A DNA stretch of 64,000 nt from Metabacillus niabensis. GTDB lineage: Bacteria > Bacillota > Bacilli > Bacillales > Bacillaceae. The stretch's first letter is position 1. Each line of letters starts with the position of its first letter. A program made the position numbers and the translations under genes. Shown piece after piece: positions 45,572 through 55,898 of the stretch. The notes beneath the pieces were generated by a model. That model did no database searches and was not told where the DNA came from. It saw only the letters and a list, made by a program, of their open reading frames with translations. The stretch covers positions 186,001-250,000 of the forward strand of contig NZ_JAIVLH010000003.1 in the NCBI RefSeq assembly GCF_020524345.1, in the 5' to 3' direction.

Positions 45572-45877
45572 CTACTCAAATTCAATGGCACATGCACTTG
45601 AAGCAAAACTATCTCCAACAGAAAAATGATGCTCTTCGGAATAACTAATCTGAGTTTCATTATCTAAATAACGCTTGGTAAAATGGTCGATGTGAAGGGT
45701 TATTTCTCCATACTCAACCACAATATCGTTTCGTCGTGGCTCATCAAAAATTAGTGAGAATTTGACAGATAACCCACATCCACCAGCTACATCGGCGTCA
45801 ATTCTAGGTGCGTGTTCTTTCTTCCATTCCATTTTTTGTAGCTTTTCTAATGCAGCTTCTGTTATGTTAATAACCAT
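45572..45877 (-). CDS. HesB/IscA-like (Fe-S_biosyn fold) protein
   Basis: The 101-residue protein starts at the ATG at 45877, with GGAGAGGG upstream. It matches the Fe-S_biosyn fold of HesB/IscA-like proteins: ITEAALEKLQKM at the start, DVAGGCGLSVKF in the middle and a C-terminal SSACAIEF. True A-type carriers end in a CxC pair; here only a single cysteine stands there, so it belongs to the shorter HesB-like group of unclear function found in Bacillaceae. It follows lipA on the same strand by about 30 bases, which suggests a link to iron-sulfur supply for lipoyl synthase; this is inference. Confidence 0.8.
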   Translation of the reverse strand: MVINITEAALEKLQKMEWKKEHAPRIDADVAGGCGLSVKFSLIFDEPRRNDIVVEYGEITLHIDHFTKRYLDNETQISYSEEHHFSVGDSFASSACAIEFE

Positions 45878-45905
45878 CAAACCCTCTCCTTTTCATTATT
45901 CATCG

Positions 45906-46784
45906 TTATCCATTTGCTCTCGCTGCTTTTACCTGTTCATCGGCATGATAGGAGGAGCGAACAAGTGGTCCGGCTTCACAATGACTAAAGCCTTTGGATA
46001 GTGCAATCTCTTTTAGCTCCTTAAACTCCTGTGGACTCCAATATTTTTGTACCTTTAAATGGTGTTTCGTTGGCTGCAAATATTGGCCAATCGTCATAAT
46101 ATCGACATCGTTAGCACGAAGATCATTCATCGTTTCAATAATGTCTCCTTTTGTCTCTCCTAGCCCCAGCATAATGCTTGATTTCGTTGGAATAGTTGAA
46201 TTGATTTGTTTAGCACGCTTTAAAAATTCAAGAGAACGTTCATAGGTAGCTCGTGCCCGAACTCTCGGTGTTAAGTACCTTACCGTTTCAATATTGTGGT
46301 TTAAAATATCCGGCTTTGCATCCATTAATAATTTCAAGTTGTTATATTCTCCATTCATATCGGATGGAAGGACTTCAATGCTACAAAACGGATTGCGCCT
46401 TCTCACAGCACGGACTGTTTCTGCAAAAACACTAGCTCCCCCGTCCTTTAAATCATCACGCGCTACAGCAGTAATAACAACATGCTTTAATCCCATTTGC
46501 TCCACTGATTCAGCCACACGTTCTGGTTCTTTCAAGTCCAGCTCTGTTGGTAATCCTGTTTTTACAGCACAAAAACGGCAAGCCCTAGTACAGATGCTTC
46601 CTAAAATCATAAACGTAGCTGTTTTGCGTATAGCCCAACATTCATGAATGTTGGGGCACTTCGCCTCTTCACAAACCGTATGAAGATTCTTTTCACGCAT
46701 CATTTTTTTTAAGCCAGTGTATTGTTCATTCGTATTTAATTTGATTTTTAGCCAATCCGGCTTCCGTATATGATCCACAGTCAT
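45906..46784 (-). CDS. lipA: Lipoyl synthase
   Basis: The 292-residue protein is read from the ATG at 46784, which has AGGAG upstream. Both iron-sulfur motifs are complete: CX4CX5C at Cys38, Cys43 and Cys49 for the auxiliary cluster, and CX3CX2C at Cys65, Cys69 and Cys72 for the radical-SAM cluster; the C-terminal RSSYHAD segment with the RSSY motif is present. It inserts sulfur into octanoyl-GcvH or octanoyl-E2 to make the lipoyl cofactor. It lies downstream of gcvPB by about 170 bases and directly serves GcvH encoded in the same region. Many Bacillaceae have another lipA elsewhere, so this may be a pathway-dedicated copy. Confidence 0.95.
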   Translation of the reverse strand: MTVDHIRKPDWLKIKLNTNEQYTGLKKMMREKNLHTVCEEAKCPNIHECWAIRKTATFMILGSICTRACRFCAVKTGLPTELDLKEPERVAESVEQMGLKHVVITAVARDDLKDGGASVFAETVRAVRRRNPFCSIEVLPSDMNGEYNNLKLLMDAKPDILNHNIETVRYLTPRVRARATYERSLEFLKRAKQINSTIPTKSSIMLGLGETKGDIIETMNDLRANDVDIMTIGQYLQPTKHHLKVQKYWSPQEFKELKEIALSKGFSHCEAGPLVRSSYHADEQVKAARANG

Positions 46785-46957
46785 ATTACCACTCCTATAA
46801 TAACTACCAGCCATGCTTACAATATTTGAACGATAAAACTGTAATCCTTACAACTTTCTTTTTTTGATCGTGTTGTTTCAATAGCAGATTACATTAATTA
46901 TCCACTATTTCTATTCAGTATTTCACAAGGATTTAACCCACGAAAATAAGATTTTAT

Positions 46958-48448
46958 TTATACAGTGACAGATTCTTTTTCACGTTCTGCTACTTCTTCT
47001 TTTGTATAACGTAAAATTGGTTGCCTTGCTGCTTGAACTTCATCCAATCGACCTATAACCGTTGTATGTGGTGCTTCTAGAACAATATTAGGGTTTCCTT
47101 CAACTTCTTTCGCAATTTGAATCATCACATCTGCAAAGGCATCCATTGTTTCTTTTGACTCCGTTTCTGTCGGTTCAATCATTAGACACTCTTCCACATT
47201 AAGTGGGAAGTAAATTGTTGGCGGGTGGTAACCGAAATCAAGGAGACGTTTAGCAATGTCTAACGTTCTCACGCCAAGTTTTTTCTGTCTCGAGCCGGAA
47301 AGGACAAATTCATGTTTACACACTTGTAAATATGGTGCCTCAAAATAAGGCTCTAGCTTTTTACGAAGGTAATTGGCATGGAGTACAGCTCCTTCAGAAA
47401 CTTGACGAAGCCCTTCGGGACCCATTGTACGAATATACGTGTAGGCACGTACCAAAATGCCAAAATTTCCGTAGTAACCTTTTACACGTCCTATTGATAG
47501 TGGTTGATTGGAGTTAAAAACATACTGATCACCATCTTTTTCAATACGCGGTACTGGTAAGTAAGGAATGAGTTTCTTTTTAACACCAACAGGGCCAGCA
47601 CCAGGTCCTCCACCACCATGAGGGGTAGTAAATGTCTTATGAAGATTTAAATGAACGATATCAAAGCCCATTATACCTGGTGTTGTTTTACCTAAGATCG
47701 CATTGGCATTTGCACCATCATAGTAAAGTAATCCTCCTGCTTCATGAACAACTTTAGCAATTTCAACAATCTCTTTTTCGAATAACCCAAGCGTATTTGG
47801 ATTTGTTAACATCAATGCAGCTGTATCATTGTCAACATGTTTCTTTAATTCATCTAAATCAACTAAACCGTCTTTATTTGAGGGAATTGTAACTGTCTTA
47901 AAACCAGCAACGTTAGCACTAGCAGGGTTCGTACCATGTGCTGAATCAGGGACGAGCACCTTCGTTCTCTTTTCCCCTTTATTTTCCAGATAGGCTTTCA
48001 CCATCATTAATCCGGTCCATTCTCCTTGAGCACCTGCAGAAGGCTGTAATGTTACAGCATCCATTCCTGTGATCACTGCTAATTCTTCTTGTAAATTGTA
48101 AAGCAACTGTAACGCACCTTGTACTGTTTCCACAGGCTGATAAGGATGGATTCGACTGAACCCTTCTAACCTTGCAACATCTTCGTTTATTTTCGGATTA
48201 TATTTCATCGTACAAGAACCAAGTGGGTAAAACCCATTATCAATCCCATGGTTTTTATTTGATAGTGCTGTATAATGACGGACAAGTTGAAGCTCTGATA
48301 CCTCAGGGAGTTCGGCTGGTGTATCACGGATTAGATGCTTTGGTAGTCTATCTTCTAAATTAATTCGAGCAACATCACTTTCTGGAAGGCTTGCACCGAC
48401 ACGACCAGGTCGACTGATTTCAAAAATCAATTCATTATATTCAACCAT
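46958..48448 (-). CDS. gcvPB: Glycine dehydrogenase (decarboxylating) subunit 2
   Basis: The 496-residue protein is the PLP-binding half of the P-protein: Lys271 in [14 protein letters not shown] is the Schiff-base lysine, and [10 protein letters not shown] and the glycine-rich [11 protein letters not shown] follow the family pattern. With GcvPA it decarboxylates glycine and passes the aminomethyl group to lipoyl-GcvH. Its start overlaps the end of gcvPA by eight bases. The length is normal for the two-subunit type of Bacillus. Confidence 0.97.
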   Translation of the reverse strand: MVEYNELIFEISRPGRVGASLPESDVARINLEDRLPKHLIRDTPAELPEVSELQLVRHYTALSNKNHGIDNGFYPLGSCTMKYNPKINEDVARLEGFSRIHPYQPVETVQGALQLLYNLQEELAVITGMDAVTLQPSAGAQGEWTGLMMVKAYLENKGEKRTKVLVPDSAHGTNPASANVAGFKTVTIPSNKDGLVDLDELKKHVDNDTAALMLTNPNTLGLFEKEIVEIAKVVHEAGGLLYYDGANANAILGKTTPGIMGFDIVHLNLHKTFTTPHGGGGPGAGPVGVKKKLIPYLPVPRIEKDGDQYVFNSNQPLSIGRVKGYYGNFGILVRAYTYIRTMGPEGLRQVSEGAVLHANYLRKKLEPYFEAPYLQVCKHEFVLSGSRQKKLGVRTLDIAKRLLDFGYHPPTIYFPLNVEECLMIEPTETESKETMDAFADVMIQIAKEVEGNPNIVLEAPHTTVIGRLDEVQAARQPILRYTKEEVAEREKESVTV

Positions 48449-49793
48449 AAATAACCGCCTCCAAAACCTTTACAAATTGATCAATCTCTTCTTTTGTTCG
48501 CTGCTCTGTAACCGCTATGAGCATCTGGTGTTTAAAGCCATAATCATTTTCTAAATTAAATCCACCAATAATCCCCTGGTCTAGTAGCTTTTGATTCAAT
48601 TCTTTTAATGAACATGGAAGTTCAACAATAAATTCATTAAAGAATGGTGATTGATTTTTAATCACCAAACCTTTTTCTTGCAAGGATTTTGCCATATAAT
48701 TGGCCTTTTCAAAATTTAGCTGCGCCATTTGACGAATTCCTTGTTTTCCAAGTGCAGTCATACAGATGGAAGATGCTAGGGCATTTAACGCTTGATTCGA
48801 ACATATATTTGAGGATGCTTTATCCCGACGAATATGTTGCTCACGTGCCTGAAGTGTTAACACAAACCCACGCTTACCTTGCTCATCTGTTGTTTGTCCT
48901 ACAATCCGTCCTGGGATTTTCCGCATTAATTTTTTATTGACGGCAAAATAACCACAGTGTGGCCCTCCAAATGACATAGGAATACCCAATGGCTGCATGT
49001 CACCGATGACGATGTCTGCTCCAAGCTTTCCAGGTGCTTGTAAAAGAGCTAGTGCGAGCGGATTAGCACTAACGATAAAAAGCGTCCCATTTGATTTAGC
49101 AATATCCCTTATTATTGCTAAATCTTCAATTGATCCAAAAAAGTTTGGATATTGAACAATCACAGCTGCTGTATTCTTATCTATTTGTGCTTGTAAATCT
49201 TGTAAATCTGTAGTTTCATTGCTAAGATTCACTTCTTGAACAGTGAATTCTGGACCAGCTGCTACAGTTTTTAAAATCGCTCTTGACTCTGGATGGACTG
49301 ATTTAGATATAAGTACTTTTGACCGTTTTGTAGAAGCAACAGCAAGTGATGCTGCTTCTGTAAGAGAGGTAAACCCGTCATACATAGATGAATTTGCTAC
49401 ATCCATGCCTGTCAATTCACAAACCATTGTTTGGAATTCAAAAATAGCCTGTAATTCACCCTGACTAATTTCTGGCTGATAAGGTGTATAAGCGGTATAA
49501 AATTCTGAACGTGAAATCATATGATTAACAACACTTGGAATGTAGTGATCATATGTACCAGCACCTAAAAATGTTGAATAAGCATTTGCATGTTTATTCT
49601 TTGAGGCGAGTTGATGCATTTTTTTTATCAGAAGAGGTTCTGGATCTGCCTCTGGAATATTCAAGTCTTCATCTAGCTGAATGTTAGCTGGAATGTCTTG
49701 AAACAATTCATCGATAGAATTGACGTTTAAAAATGATAGCATTTCCTCTTGATCTTGTTTCGTATCTGGAAGATATCGATAAGTAGCCGTCAC
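48441..49793 (-). CDS. gcvPA: Glycine dehydrogenase (decarboxylating) subunit 1
   Basis: The protein is read from GTG at 49793 (450 residues), because GGAGAGG lies just upstream inside the end of gcvH and homologues begin close to YRYLPDT; the in-frame ATG six codons earlier overlaps gcvH. Conserved blocks include [29 protein letters not shown] and [11 protein letters not shown]. It forms the P-protein heterodimer with GcvPB. The gene lies two bases after the gcvH stop, indicating coupled translation. Confidence 0.95.
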   Translation of the reverse strand: MTATYRYLPDTKQDQEEMLSFLNVNSIDELFQDIPANIQLDEDLNIPEADPEPLLIKKMHQLASKNKHANAYSTFLGAGTYDHYIPSVVNHMISRSEFYTAYTPYQPEISQGELQAIFEFQTMVCELTGMDVANSSMYDGFTSLTEAASLAVASTKRSKVLISKSVHPESRAILKTVAAGPEFTVQEVNLSNETTDLQDLQAQIDKNTAAVIVQYPNFFGSIEDLAIIRDIAKSNGTLFIVSANPLALALLQAPGKLGADIVIGDMQPLGIPMSFGGPHCGYFAVNKKLMRKIPGRIVGQTTDEQGKRGFVLTLQAREQHIRRDKASSNICSNQALNALASSICMTALGKQGIRQMAQLNFEKANYMAKSLQEKGLVIKNQSPFFNEFIVELPCSLKELNQKLLDQGIIGGFNLENDYGFKHQMLIAVTEQRTKEEIDQFVKVLEAVIYG

Positions 49794-49794
49794 T

Positions 49795-50190
49795 TTATTC
49801 CTCTCCTTCATTAATAAATGATTGGTACTCTTCTTCGTTTAGAAGGGCTTTTAGTTCTTCTGTATTTGATAATTCTACTTCCACTAACCATCCTGCTTCA
49901 TAAGGATCATTATTTATTGTTTCAGGTTCATCCTCAAGCTCTTCGTTCACCCGAACAACCTTCCCAGATACTGGGGCAAATAATTCAGAAACTGCTTTTA
50001 CCGACTCGATCGTTCCCATTGTTTCATCTACTGTTACTTCATCACCAAGTTGAGGGCCTTCAATAAATACAATATCTCCAAGCTGTTTTTGTGCATAATC
50101 AGAAATGCCAATTCGTACACGGTTTTCACCTAAATCTAATACCCATTCATGTTCCTTGCTATATAGTAAGTTTGCTAGTTTAATTGTCAT
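49795..50190 (-). CDS. gcvH: Glycine cleavage system H protein
   Basis: The 131-residue protein has the lipoyl domain with Lys65 in ESVKAVSEL as the lipoylation site, preceded by EHEWV and the [16 protein letters not shown] strand. It shuttles the aminomethyl group from the P-protein to GcvT. Placing gcvH in the operon, and lipA just downstream, fits a self-contained glycine cleavage unit; in Bacillus subtilis gcvH is not part of the gcvT operon, so the arrangement differs. Confidence 0.97.
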   Translation of the reverse strand: MTIKLANLLYSKEHEWVLDLGENRVRIGISDYAQKQLGDIVFIEGPQLGDEVTVDETMGTIESVKAVSELFAPVSGKVVRVNEELEDEPETINNDPYEAGWLVEVELSNTEELKALLNEEEYQSFINEGEE

Positions 50191-50271
50191 ATTTATCCCT
50201 CTTTCTACTTTAATATTTTTCGCTTGATATAAGGGAAGGGAGAATGTCTCTTCCTCATCCCATCTTTGAAA

Positions 50272-51387
50272 TTACATTCCCTTTTTATAGAAGGGCGTTG
50301 AGACAACTACAGCATCGACTGCATTATTGCGGATTTGAACTTTTAGTTTTGTTCCTACTTCGGCACAGTTTGCAGATACTAATGCTAAACCTAAACTTTT
50401 CTTTAATGTTGGTGAGTAGGTTCCTGACGTAATGAACCCAACATTCTCTTCCCATGGTGTAAATACTTTGTAACCATGTCTTGGAATTCCTTTTCCTGTT
50501 ATTTCAATTCCGACAATTTTGCTATTAAGCCCGATAGCTTTTTCTTTGGTAAGTGCTGATTTACCAATAAAATCACTTTCCTTGTTTGTTTTGACAGCAA
50601 AACCAATTCCTGCTTCAAGTGGGTTGATGTCTTTTGTAAGCTCTTGGCCATATAGAGCAAGACACGCTTCAAAGCGAAGCGTATCACGTGCACCAAGCCC
50701 ACATGGCTTTAGTAATCCATCTTCTTCTCCTATTTTCAACAATTTCTCCCACAGATCTTTTGCTTTGTCCGATGCTAAATAAAGTTCAAAGCCATCTTCT
50801 CCTGTGTACCCTGTACGGGATACGAGAACTTCTGTTATACCATCTAGATTAACGCCCTGTTCAAATCGGAAGAAACCAATGGTTGATAAATCTATTTCTG
50901 TTAACTTTTGCAAAATGCTTTCTGACTTTGGACCTTGAATGGCAAGCTGAGCTACATCACCTGAAATATTTGTAATGTTTACCTCTCCAGTAGCATGCTT
51001 TTCCATCCAATTTACATCTTTCTCAATGTTTGATGCGTTAATAACAAGTAGAAACTTTTCATTTTTTAACTTATAAACAAGTAAGTCATCGACGGTCCCA
51101 CCGTCTGGATAACACATCGCAGTATATTGCGCCTGATTGATATGAAGCTTTGTAATATCATTTGTGACTAGAGTGTTTATAAAACTTTCTGCATCCTTCC
51201 CTTCAATAAGCACCTCTCCCATGTGAGAAACATCAAAAAGTCCTGCTTTTGTTCGAACAGCCTGATGCTCTTCCAAAATACCTGAAAACTGGACCGGTAA
51301 TGCCCATCCTCCAAAATCAATCACCTTTGCACCATAATTTTTATATATGTCAAATAGCGGTGTTCTTTTCAATAATGTTGTTTTCAT
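50272..51387 (-). CDS. gcvT: Aminomethyltransferase (glycine cleavage T protein)
   Basis: The 371-residue protein has the GcvT folate-binding domain ([42 protein letters not shown]) and the C-terminal barrel ([19 protein letters not shown]). It releases ammonia and transfers the methylene group to tetrahydrofolate. The start ATG follows GGAGG. It lies 14 bases after sdaAA. Confidence 0.97.
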   Translation of the reverse strand: MKTTLLKRTPLFDIYKNYGAKVIDFGGWALPVQFSGILEEHQAVRTKAGLFDVSHMGEVLIEGKDAESFINTLVTNDITKLHINQAQYTAMCYPDGGTVDDLLVYKLKNEKFLLVINASNIEKDVNWMEKHATGEVNITNISGDVAQLAIQGPKSESILQKLTEIDLSTIGFFRFEQGVNLDGITEVLVSRTGYTGEDGFELYLASDKAKDLWEKLLKIGEEDGLLKPCGLGARDTLRFEACLALYGQELTKDINPLEAGIGFAVKTNKESDFIGKSALTKEKAIGLNSKIVGIEITGKGIPRHGYKVFTPWEENVGFITSGTYSPTLKKSLGLALVSANCAEVGTKLKVQIRNNAVDAVVVSTPFYKKGM

Positions 51388-51401
51388 GATTACACCTCCA
51401 C

Positions 51402-52283
51402 TTACATTTTCTTACGAAATAATCTGTCTTTTACTTGTTTTCCTGTTTCTGTTGTTGCCAACCCGCCAAGTGCAGTTTCTCTTAAGGTTCGTGGCATTTC
51501 TTTTCCTATCCTATACATGGCCTCAATAACCTCATCACAGGGGATCCGGCTTTCTATGCCAGCAAGAGATAAGTCTGCCGCTGAAAAGGCGATCGATGTT
51601 CCAATGACATTTCGTTTAATACAAGGTACTTCAACAAGTCCTGCAACAGGATCACATACTAAGCCTAGTAGTGATTTCAAGGCAAGGGCTGTCGCATTTA
51701 CGGCTTGTTCTGGAGTACCACCTTTCATCTCGACGATTGTTCCGGCAGCCATGGCTGTTGCAGATCCTACTTCTGCTTGACAGCCCCCAGCTGCTCCTGA
51801 AATAAAGGAGCGATTTGCAATGACGTAACCTAGCATGCTTGACGTAAACAAACCCATAACTAGCTCTTTATTAGAATAGTGATCATTTTTCTTCAGTGAA
51901 AACAATACACCAGGTAAGATTCCAGCTGCTCCAGCAGTCGGAGTAGCAACAATTACTCCCATTCGCGCATTGCTTTCAGATGTTGCTAATGAATAAGTCA
52001 TTGCATCGCCAATATAGTTTCCTGAAAGTGATTTACCCTGTGTCGTATACTCAAACATTTTCACGGCATCACCGCCGGAAATACCACTTGGTGCAGCTGA
52101 GCGATCTTTTATACCGTTGTCAACGGCTTCCTTCATTTTTATTAATCGCTCTTCCATCATTCCAATAATGGTTTCTTCCTTTTTTCCGGAATTTTTCGCT
52201 TCCAACATCAACATCAATTCACCAATGTTTTTTTGTTCACTATCACAAGCTACAATCAACTCTTTCATGGACTGAATGTTCAT
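51402..52283 (-). CDS. sdaAA: L-serine dehydratase, iron-sulfur-dependent, alpha subunit
   Basis: The 293-residue protein is the alpha (catalytic, 4Fe-4S) subunit. Cysteines in [33 protein letters not shown] are the expected cluster ligands. It deaminates serine to pyruvate together with SdaAB. Its ATG overlaps the sdaAB stop (TAATG). Its place between glyA and the gcv genes suggests that serine made from glycine and methylene-tetrahydrofolate is drained directly to pyruvate. Confidence 0.95.
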   Translation of the reverse strand: MNIQSMKELIVACDSEQKNIGELMLMLEAKNSGKKEETIIGMMEERLIKMKEAVDNGIKDRSAAPSGISGGDAVKMFEYTTQGKSLSGNYIGDAMTYSLATSESNARMGVIVATPTAGAAGILPGVLFSLKKNDHYSNKELVMGLFTSSMLGYVIANRSFISGAAGGCQAEVGSATAMAAGTIVEMKGGTPEQAVNATALALKSLLGLVCDPVAGLVEVPCIKRNVIGTSIAFSAADLSLAGIESRIPCDEVIEAMYRIGKEMPRTLRETALGGLATTETGKQVKDRLFRKKM

Positions 52284-52795
52284 TAAGTTATCCCCACGTA
52301 TACTTTCCTTCTTAGTTGAAACTCATTGACAAGAGCTGATAAGTCATCATCTGTGCTTAGTCGAATATCGACCATCTCTTCGTCGATCATAAAGATTTTA
52401 GATAAACCGCCCCCAAGGGATACACCGCCAACCTTTACAAGGCTATCACCACGCTTCGCTATCACGACCGTTGTATTTGGATGGGAAAAATAGACGCAGT
52501 GTTCTTCAAATTCCAACTCGTACTTTACCCCATACTTTTCTGCTAATTCTAATGATTGTTTAATACGCAAATCATCTGTTCTTAGCCCAAGCAAGCCACC
52601 AATCAATGCTTTATCCGTTCCATGACCTTGATATGTTTCAGCAAAGGAATCATAAAAAATAATCTTAGCCACTTCTGGACATCCACCTACCAACTCATGA
52701 ACAAACTTCCCGATTGATACCACTCCTGCAGTATGAGAGCTTGATGGGCCTACCATAATTGGACCAATAATGTCAAAACAACTTTGAAATTCCAT
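52283..52795 (-). CDS. sdaAB: L-serine dehydratase, beta subunit without an ACT domain
   Basis: The protein is read from the ATG at 52795 (170 residues), with GGAGGAG upstream and homologues starting at FDIIGPIMVGPSSSHTAG. Conserved blocks YDSFAETYQGHGTD and HPNTTVVI follow. The usual beta subunit has about 220 residues and ends in an ACT domain; here it ends after the VSLGGG-containing strand, and the sdaAA gene begins at once, so the ACT domain is missing and not merely displaced. That domain is thought to bind serine or assist assembly, so this enzyme may differ in regulation. It lies 14 bases after glyA. Confidence 0.9.
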   Translation of the reverse strand: MEFQSCFDIIGPIMVGPSSSHTAGVVSIGKFVHELVGGCPEVAKIIFYDSFAETYQGHGTDKALIGGLLGLRTDDLRIKQSLELAEKYGVKYELEFEEHCVYFSHPNTTVVIAKRGDSLVKVGGVSLGGGLSKIFMIDEEMVDIRLSTDDDLSALVNEFQLRRKVYVGIT

Positions 52796-52809
52796 AATTT
52801 TCTCCTCCC

Positions 52810-54059
52810 TTAAACATGAATTGGTTGTTGAAATAATGGATACGTACCACAAATGACTTTCGTTGTTTCACTAGCTTTTATAAGGACAGTTTTTTCCCCT
52901 TTACTTTTTAAAACTTCAGCAATCAATATACCGATATTAACCATCTCTTCCCTTTGCATTCCACGAGTTGTTAGTGCAGCAGTCCCCATACGGATGCCGC
53001 TAGTAACAAACGGGCTCTCTGGATCGTATGGAATCGTGTTTTTATTAGCTGTAACACCTGCTTCTTCCAATAATTTTTCAACTTCTTTACCGGTTAAGCC
53101 CCATGGGCGAACATCTAATAGGACAATATGGTTATCTGTACCTTCAGAAACAAGTGTTGCTCCTTCATTTTTTAATGTTTCACTTAGAATCTTTGCATTA
53201 TTAATTACTTGCCTGGCATAAGTGTTAAAGCTGGGCTGAAGCGCTTCATTAAAGGCAACTGCTTTAGCTGCAATGATGTGCATTAGTGGTCCGCCCTGAA
53301 TACCTGGGAAAACAGCCTTATTCACAGCTTTTATGATCTCTTCATCATTTGTTAAAATAATCCCGCCGCGCGGTCCTCTCAAGGTTTTGTGTGTCGTGCT
53401 TGTTACGACATCTGCATATGGAATTGGTGATGGATGAAGACCCGCAGCAACAAGTCCTGCAATATGAGCCATGTCGACCATGAATTTTGCCCCAACCTGA
53501 TCAGCAATGCTTTTAAAACGTTTAAAGTCAATCGTTCTTGGATAAGCACTTGCCCCTGCAATAATTAATTTTGGTTTCTCTTTTTTCGCAATAGTTTCGA
53601 CTTCATCATAATCAATCAAGTGAGTATCTTCTCTTACACCGTAGGACACAATGTCAAACCATTTACCCGATATCTGACAGGACTTCCATGTGTTAAGTGA
53701 CCACCATGGGAAAGATCCATTCCCATCACTTTATCTCCTGGCGTTAGCAATGCATAAAAAACAGCTAGATTTGCTTGTGCACCCGAGTGCGGCTGAACAT
53801 TCGCATACTTTGCCCCAAATAATTTTGTTAGACGCTCAATCGCTACTTTCTCGGCTACATCAACAAACTCGCATCCGCCATAATAGCGCTTCTCTGGATA
53901 ACCTTCTGCATACTTATTTGTCATGATGCTTCTCATTGCTTCTAAGACATCTTCACTAACAAAGTTTTCTGATGCAATTAACTCTAATGTTTGATGCTGA
54001 CGGCGCTTCTCGTTCTCAATCGCTTCAAAAATGGTAGAATCATTTTTTTGCAAACCCAT
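52810..54059 (-). pseudogene. glyA: Serine hydroxymethyltransferase, disrupted by a frameshift
   Basis: Two overlapping frames (54059-53634 and 53649-52810) together cover a normal 415-residue GlyA. The first gives the N-terminus ([29 protein letters not shown]) and the second resumes at [20 protein letters not shown], carries the PLP lysine in [13 protein letters not shown] and runs to the end. The break is near 53660-53680, where one base appears to be missing after CATGGAAGTCCTGTC. All other blocks are intact, so this is either a very recent mutation or a sequencing error. It is the first gene after the tandem glycine riboswitch. A housekeeping glyA is normally encoded elsewhere, so loss of this copy could be tolerated. 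Confidence 0.92.
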
Positions 54060-54168
54060 ATTTTTTTCCTCCTTGAAGATAGATCAGTTTTCTTTAAAAG
54101 TCAGCTACTAATCTTCTTTTCTAAAAAAACTGTTTAACATAGGATGCTTCACTACCTTTTTTGTACAC

Positions 54169-54221
54169 AAAAAAGGACAGAAAAGGGTAGCGTAGCGTTA
54201 TCTCCCCTTCTCTGTCCTTTT
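54169..54221 (-). terminator. Riboswitch-controlled terminator
   Basis: AAAAGGACAGAGAAGGGG pairs with CCCTTTTCTGTCCTTTT on the minus strand and is followed by T residues. The first arm includes the 3' end of the second glycine aptamer, so glycine binding should prevent the terminator and switch the glyA-gcv operon on. Confidence 0.85.
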
Positions 54222-54415
54222 ACCTGAGAGTTTGAACTCTAAAAGATTCTTAGAGTCTTCCCCTTTGGTGGCGTCATACAGTAAACGCGCTCTCCAGAGT
54301 TGCGTCCAGTTGTAGTTCCTTCTACCTGAGAGATTTGTCCCAAGGGTATTTTTGGAACTTGCTCCTTCGGTGGCGTGTTTCTTGCACTCTCCCACAACTG
54401 TCATCCGCTCTTATT
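54200..54415 (-). ncRNA. Tandem glycine riboswitch
   Basis: Two aptamers in series are visible on the minus strand. The first (about 54310-54412) contains CGCCACCGAAGGAGCAA and ATCTCTCAGGTAGAAGG; the second (about 54204-54309) contains GCCACCAAAGGGGAAG and CTCTCAGGTAAAAGGACAG. These are the conserved cores of the gcvT-type glycine aptamer. The RNA precedes the glyA-sdaAB-sdaAA-gcvT-gcvH-gcvPA-gcvPB operon by about 140 bases and should activate it when glycine accumulates. Confidence 0.95.
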
Positions 54416-54431
54416 TACTTATTATAAAATC

Positions 54432-54460
54432 AGAATAATTAGATAATAATTAAAAGTCAA
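54432..54460 (-). promoter_or_regulatory. Sigma-A promoter of the glycine riboswitch operon
   Basis: TTGACT and TATTCT are spaced by exactly 17 bases on the minus strand, with the predicted start about 10 bases before the first aptamer. Confidence 0.65.
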
Positions 54461-54499
54461 TATCTATTTTATATGCGTTCTTCAAAGGTATTTTCTGTT

Positions 54500-54740
54500 T
54501 TAAAGCACAACGATTAATTGAAAATATGGAAATGAAATATCATGTTCTGTTTTAGCAGTTGTGACTAATTGGCTAATGGTATCGCCTACTACACTTAAAA
54601 ATTTAAACCCATGGCCGGAGAAACCTTCAGCAATCGCTACATTTGAGAACTCAAGAAGTAGGTCGATAACGAAATGCTCGTCAGGTGTTTTTGTATACAT
54701 ACAGACGGCTCCACTTTTTATGGAAAGCATTGAATGTTTC
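54500..54740 (-). pseudogene. C-terminal remnant of a sarcosine oxidase-like gene
   Basis: The minus strand reads AVCMYTKTPDEHFVID, NVAIAEGFSGHGFKFLSVVG and a short tail to a stop near 54500. This matches the C-terminal 75 residues of the monomeric sarcosine oxidase encoded at 62869, including the cysteine that links FAD covalently (CMYT-TPDEHF). The N-terminal 300 residues are gone and the last part has diverged. At roughly 55 percent identity to the intact gene, it is an old paralogue and not a recent copy. The stretch 54741-54909 holds nothing else that I recognise. Confidence 0.8.
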
Positions 54741-54909
54741 CTTGGCTTACCTTCCCCTTAATCATAATAAATAATTAAATATTAATTTATGGTTTAATAT
54801 TAATATACGGTTTCTTTTCAATCATGTATAACGTTTAAAAATGATACTAGCTATCACTATTTAAAATATATAGTTACTTACTCAATTCCTATATCCCGCT
54901 AATTGCCCC

Positions 54910-55821
54910 TTAAACTCTCATTGATTCTCTAATATTTTCTACAGCATGCCCACCAAATTCCGAACGGAGAGCAGCTACTACTTTTCCAGTAAAGGTGTCT
55001 TCTTCAAGTGAACGATAGCGCATTAGTAAAGATAATGCGATGATAGGTGTCGCCGTTTGGAGGTCGAGAGCAGTTTCAACTGTCCATTTCCCTTCTCCTG
55101 AAGAATTCATAATACCTTTAATATTTTCTAATTTGGAATCTTTTGAAAAAGCACGTTCCGTTAGCTCCATAAGCCATGAACGAATAACTGAACCATGATT
55201 CCACACTTTTGCTACTTTCTCATAATCATAATTGAATTCACTTTTTTCTAAGACTTCAAACCCTTCTCCAATGGCTGCCATCATTCCATATTCAATCCCA
55301 TTATGAACCATTTTTAAAAAGTGTCCACTACCTGCTTCCCCGGCATACAAATAACCATCTTTTACTGCTGTATCTCGGAAGATAGCTTTAACATATTCCC
55401 AAGAATCCTTATCACCACCAACCATATAACAAGCTCCATTTCGTGCTCCTTCCATCCCTCCGGAAGTCCCAACGTCCATGTAGCTAATTCCGTATTCTCT
55501 TAGTTGCTTATATCGTAGAATAGTTTTTTTATAATGGGAATTTCCTGCATCAATCACAATATCACCATTGTCTAGTAATGGGATAAGTTCATTTATGATC
55601 GAATCAACAACTGTATGAGGGACCATTAACCATAGAACCCTTGGCTGTGGTAATAAATTCACTAATTCAGTTAAATTCGGCGCACCTCTAACTCCATATT
55701 TTTCCATCCCCTTAACAACCTGTTGATCTAAATCAAAGGCTTTTACTTTATAATGATGATCTATTAAATTTTTTGATAAGTGTATTCCCATCTTACCTAA
55801 TCCAATTAAGCCAATCTCCAT
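54910..55821 (-). CDS. gnd: 6-phosphogluconate dehydrogenase (short YqeC-type)
   Basis: The protein is read from the ATG at 55821 (303 residues), with GAGAGGAG upstream; an upstream in-frame ATG is unlikely. The NAD(P)-binding GLIGLGKMG, the substrate motifs DAGNSHYKK and DVGTSGGMEGA, and the KMVHNGIEYGMM helix identify a 6-phosphogluconate dehydrogenase of the short bacterial type (about 300 residues instead of 470). It makes ribulose 5-phosphate, CO2 and NAD(P)H. It forms a pair with zwf, whose stop is about 75 bases upstream. The cofactor preference cannot be read with certainty. Confidence 0.9.
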   Translation of the reverse strand: MEIGLIGLGKMGIHLSKNLIDHHYKVKAFDLDQQVVKGMEKYGVRGAPNLTELVNLLPQPRVLWLMVPHTVVDSIINELIPLLDNGDIVIDAGNSHYKKTILRYKQLREYGISYMDVGTSGGMEGARNGACYMVGGDKDSWEYVKAIFRDTAVKDGYLYAGEAGSGHFLKMVHNGIEYGMMAAIGEGFEVLEKSEFNYDYEKVAKVWNHGSVIRSWLMELTERAFSKDSKLENIKGIMNSSGEGKWTVETALDLQTATPIIALSLLMRYRSLEEDTFTGKVVAALRSEFGGHAVENIRESMRV

Positions 55822-55898
55822 CCAGATGCTCCTCTCTATACTATGCACTAATTCATCAATCATTTCCTTGCTATTTGGTGTTTTTAGTTATGAAACTA

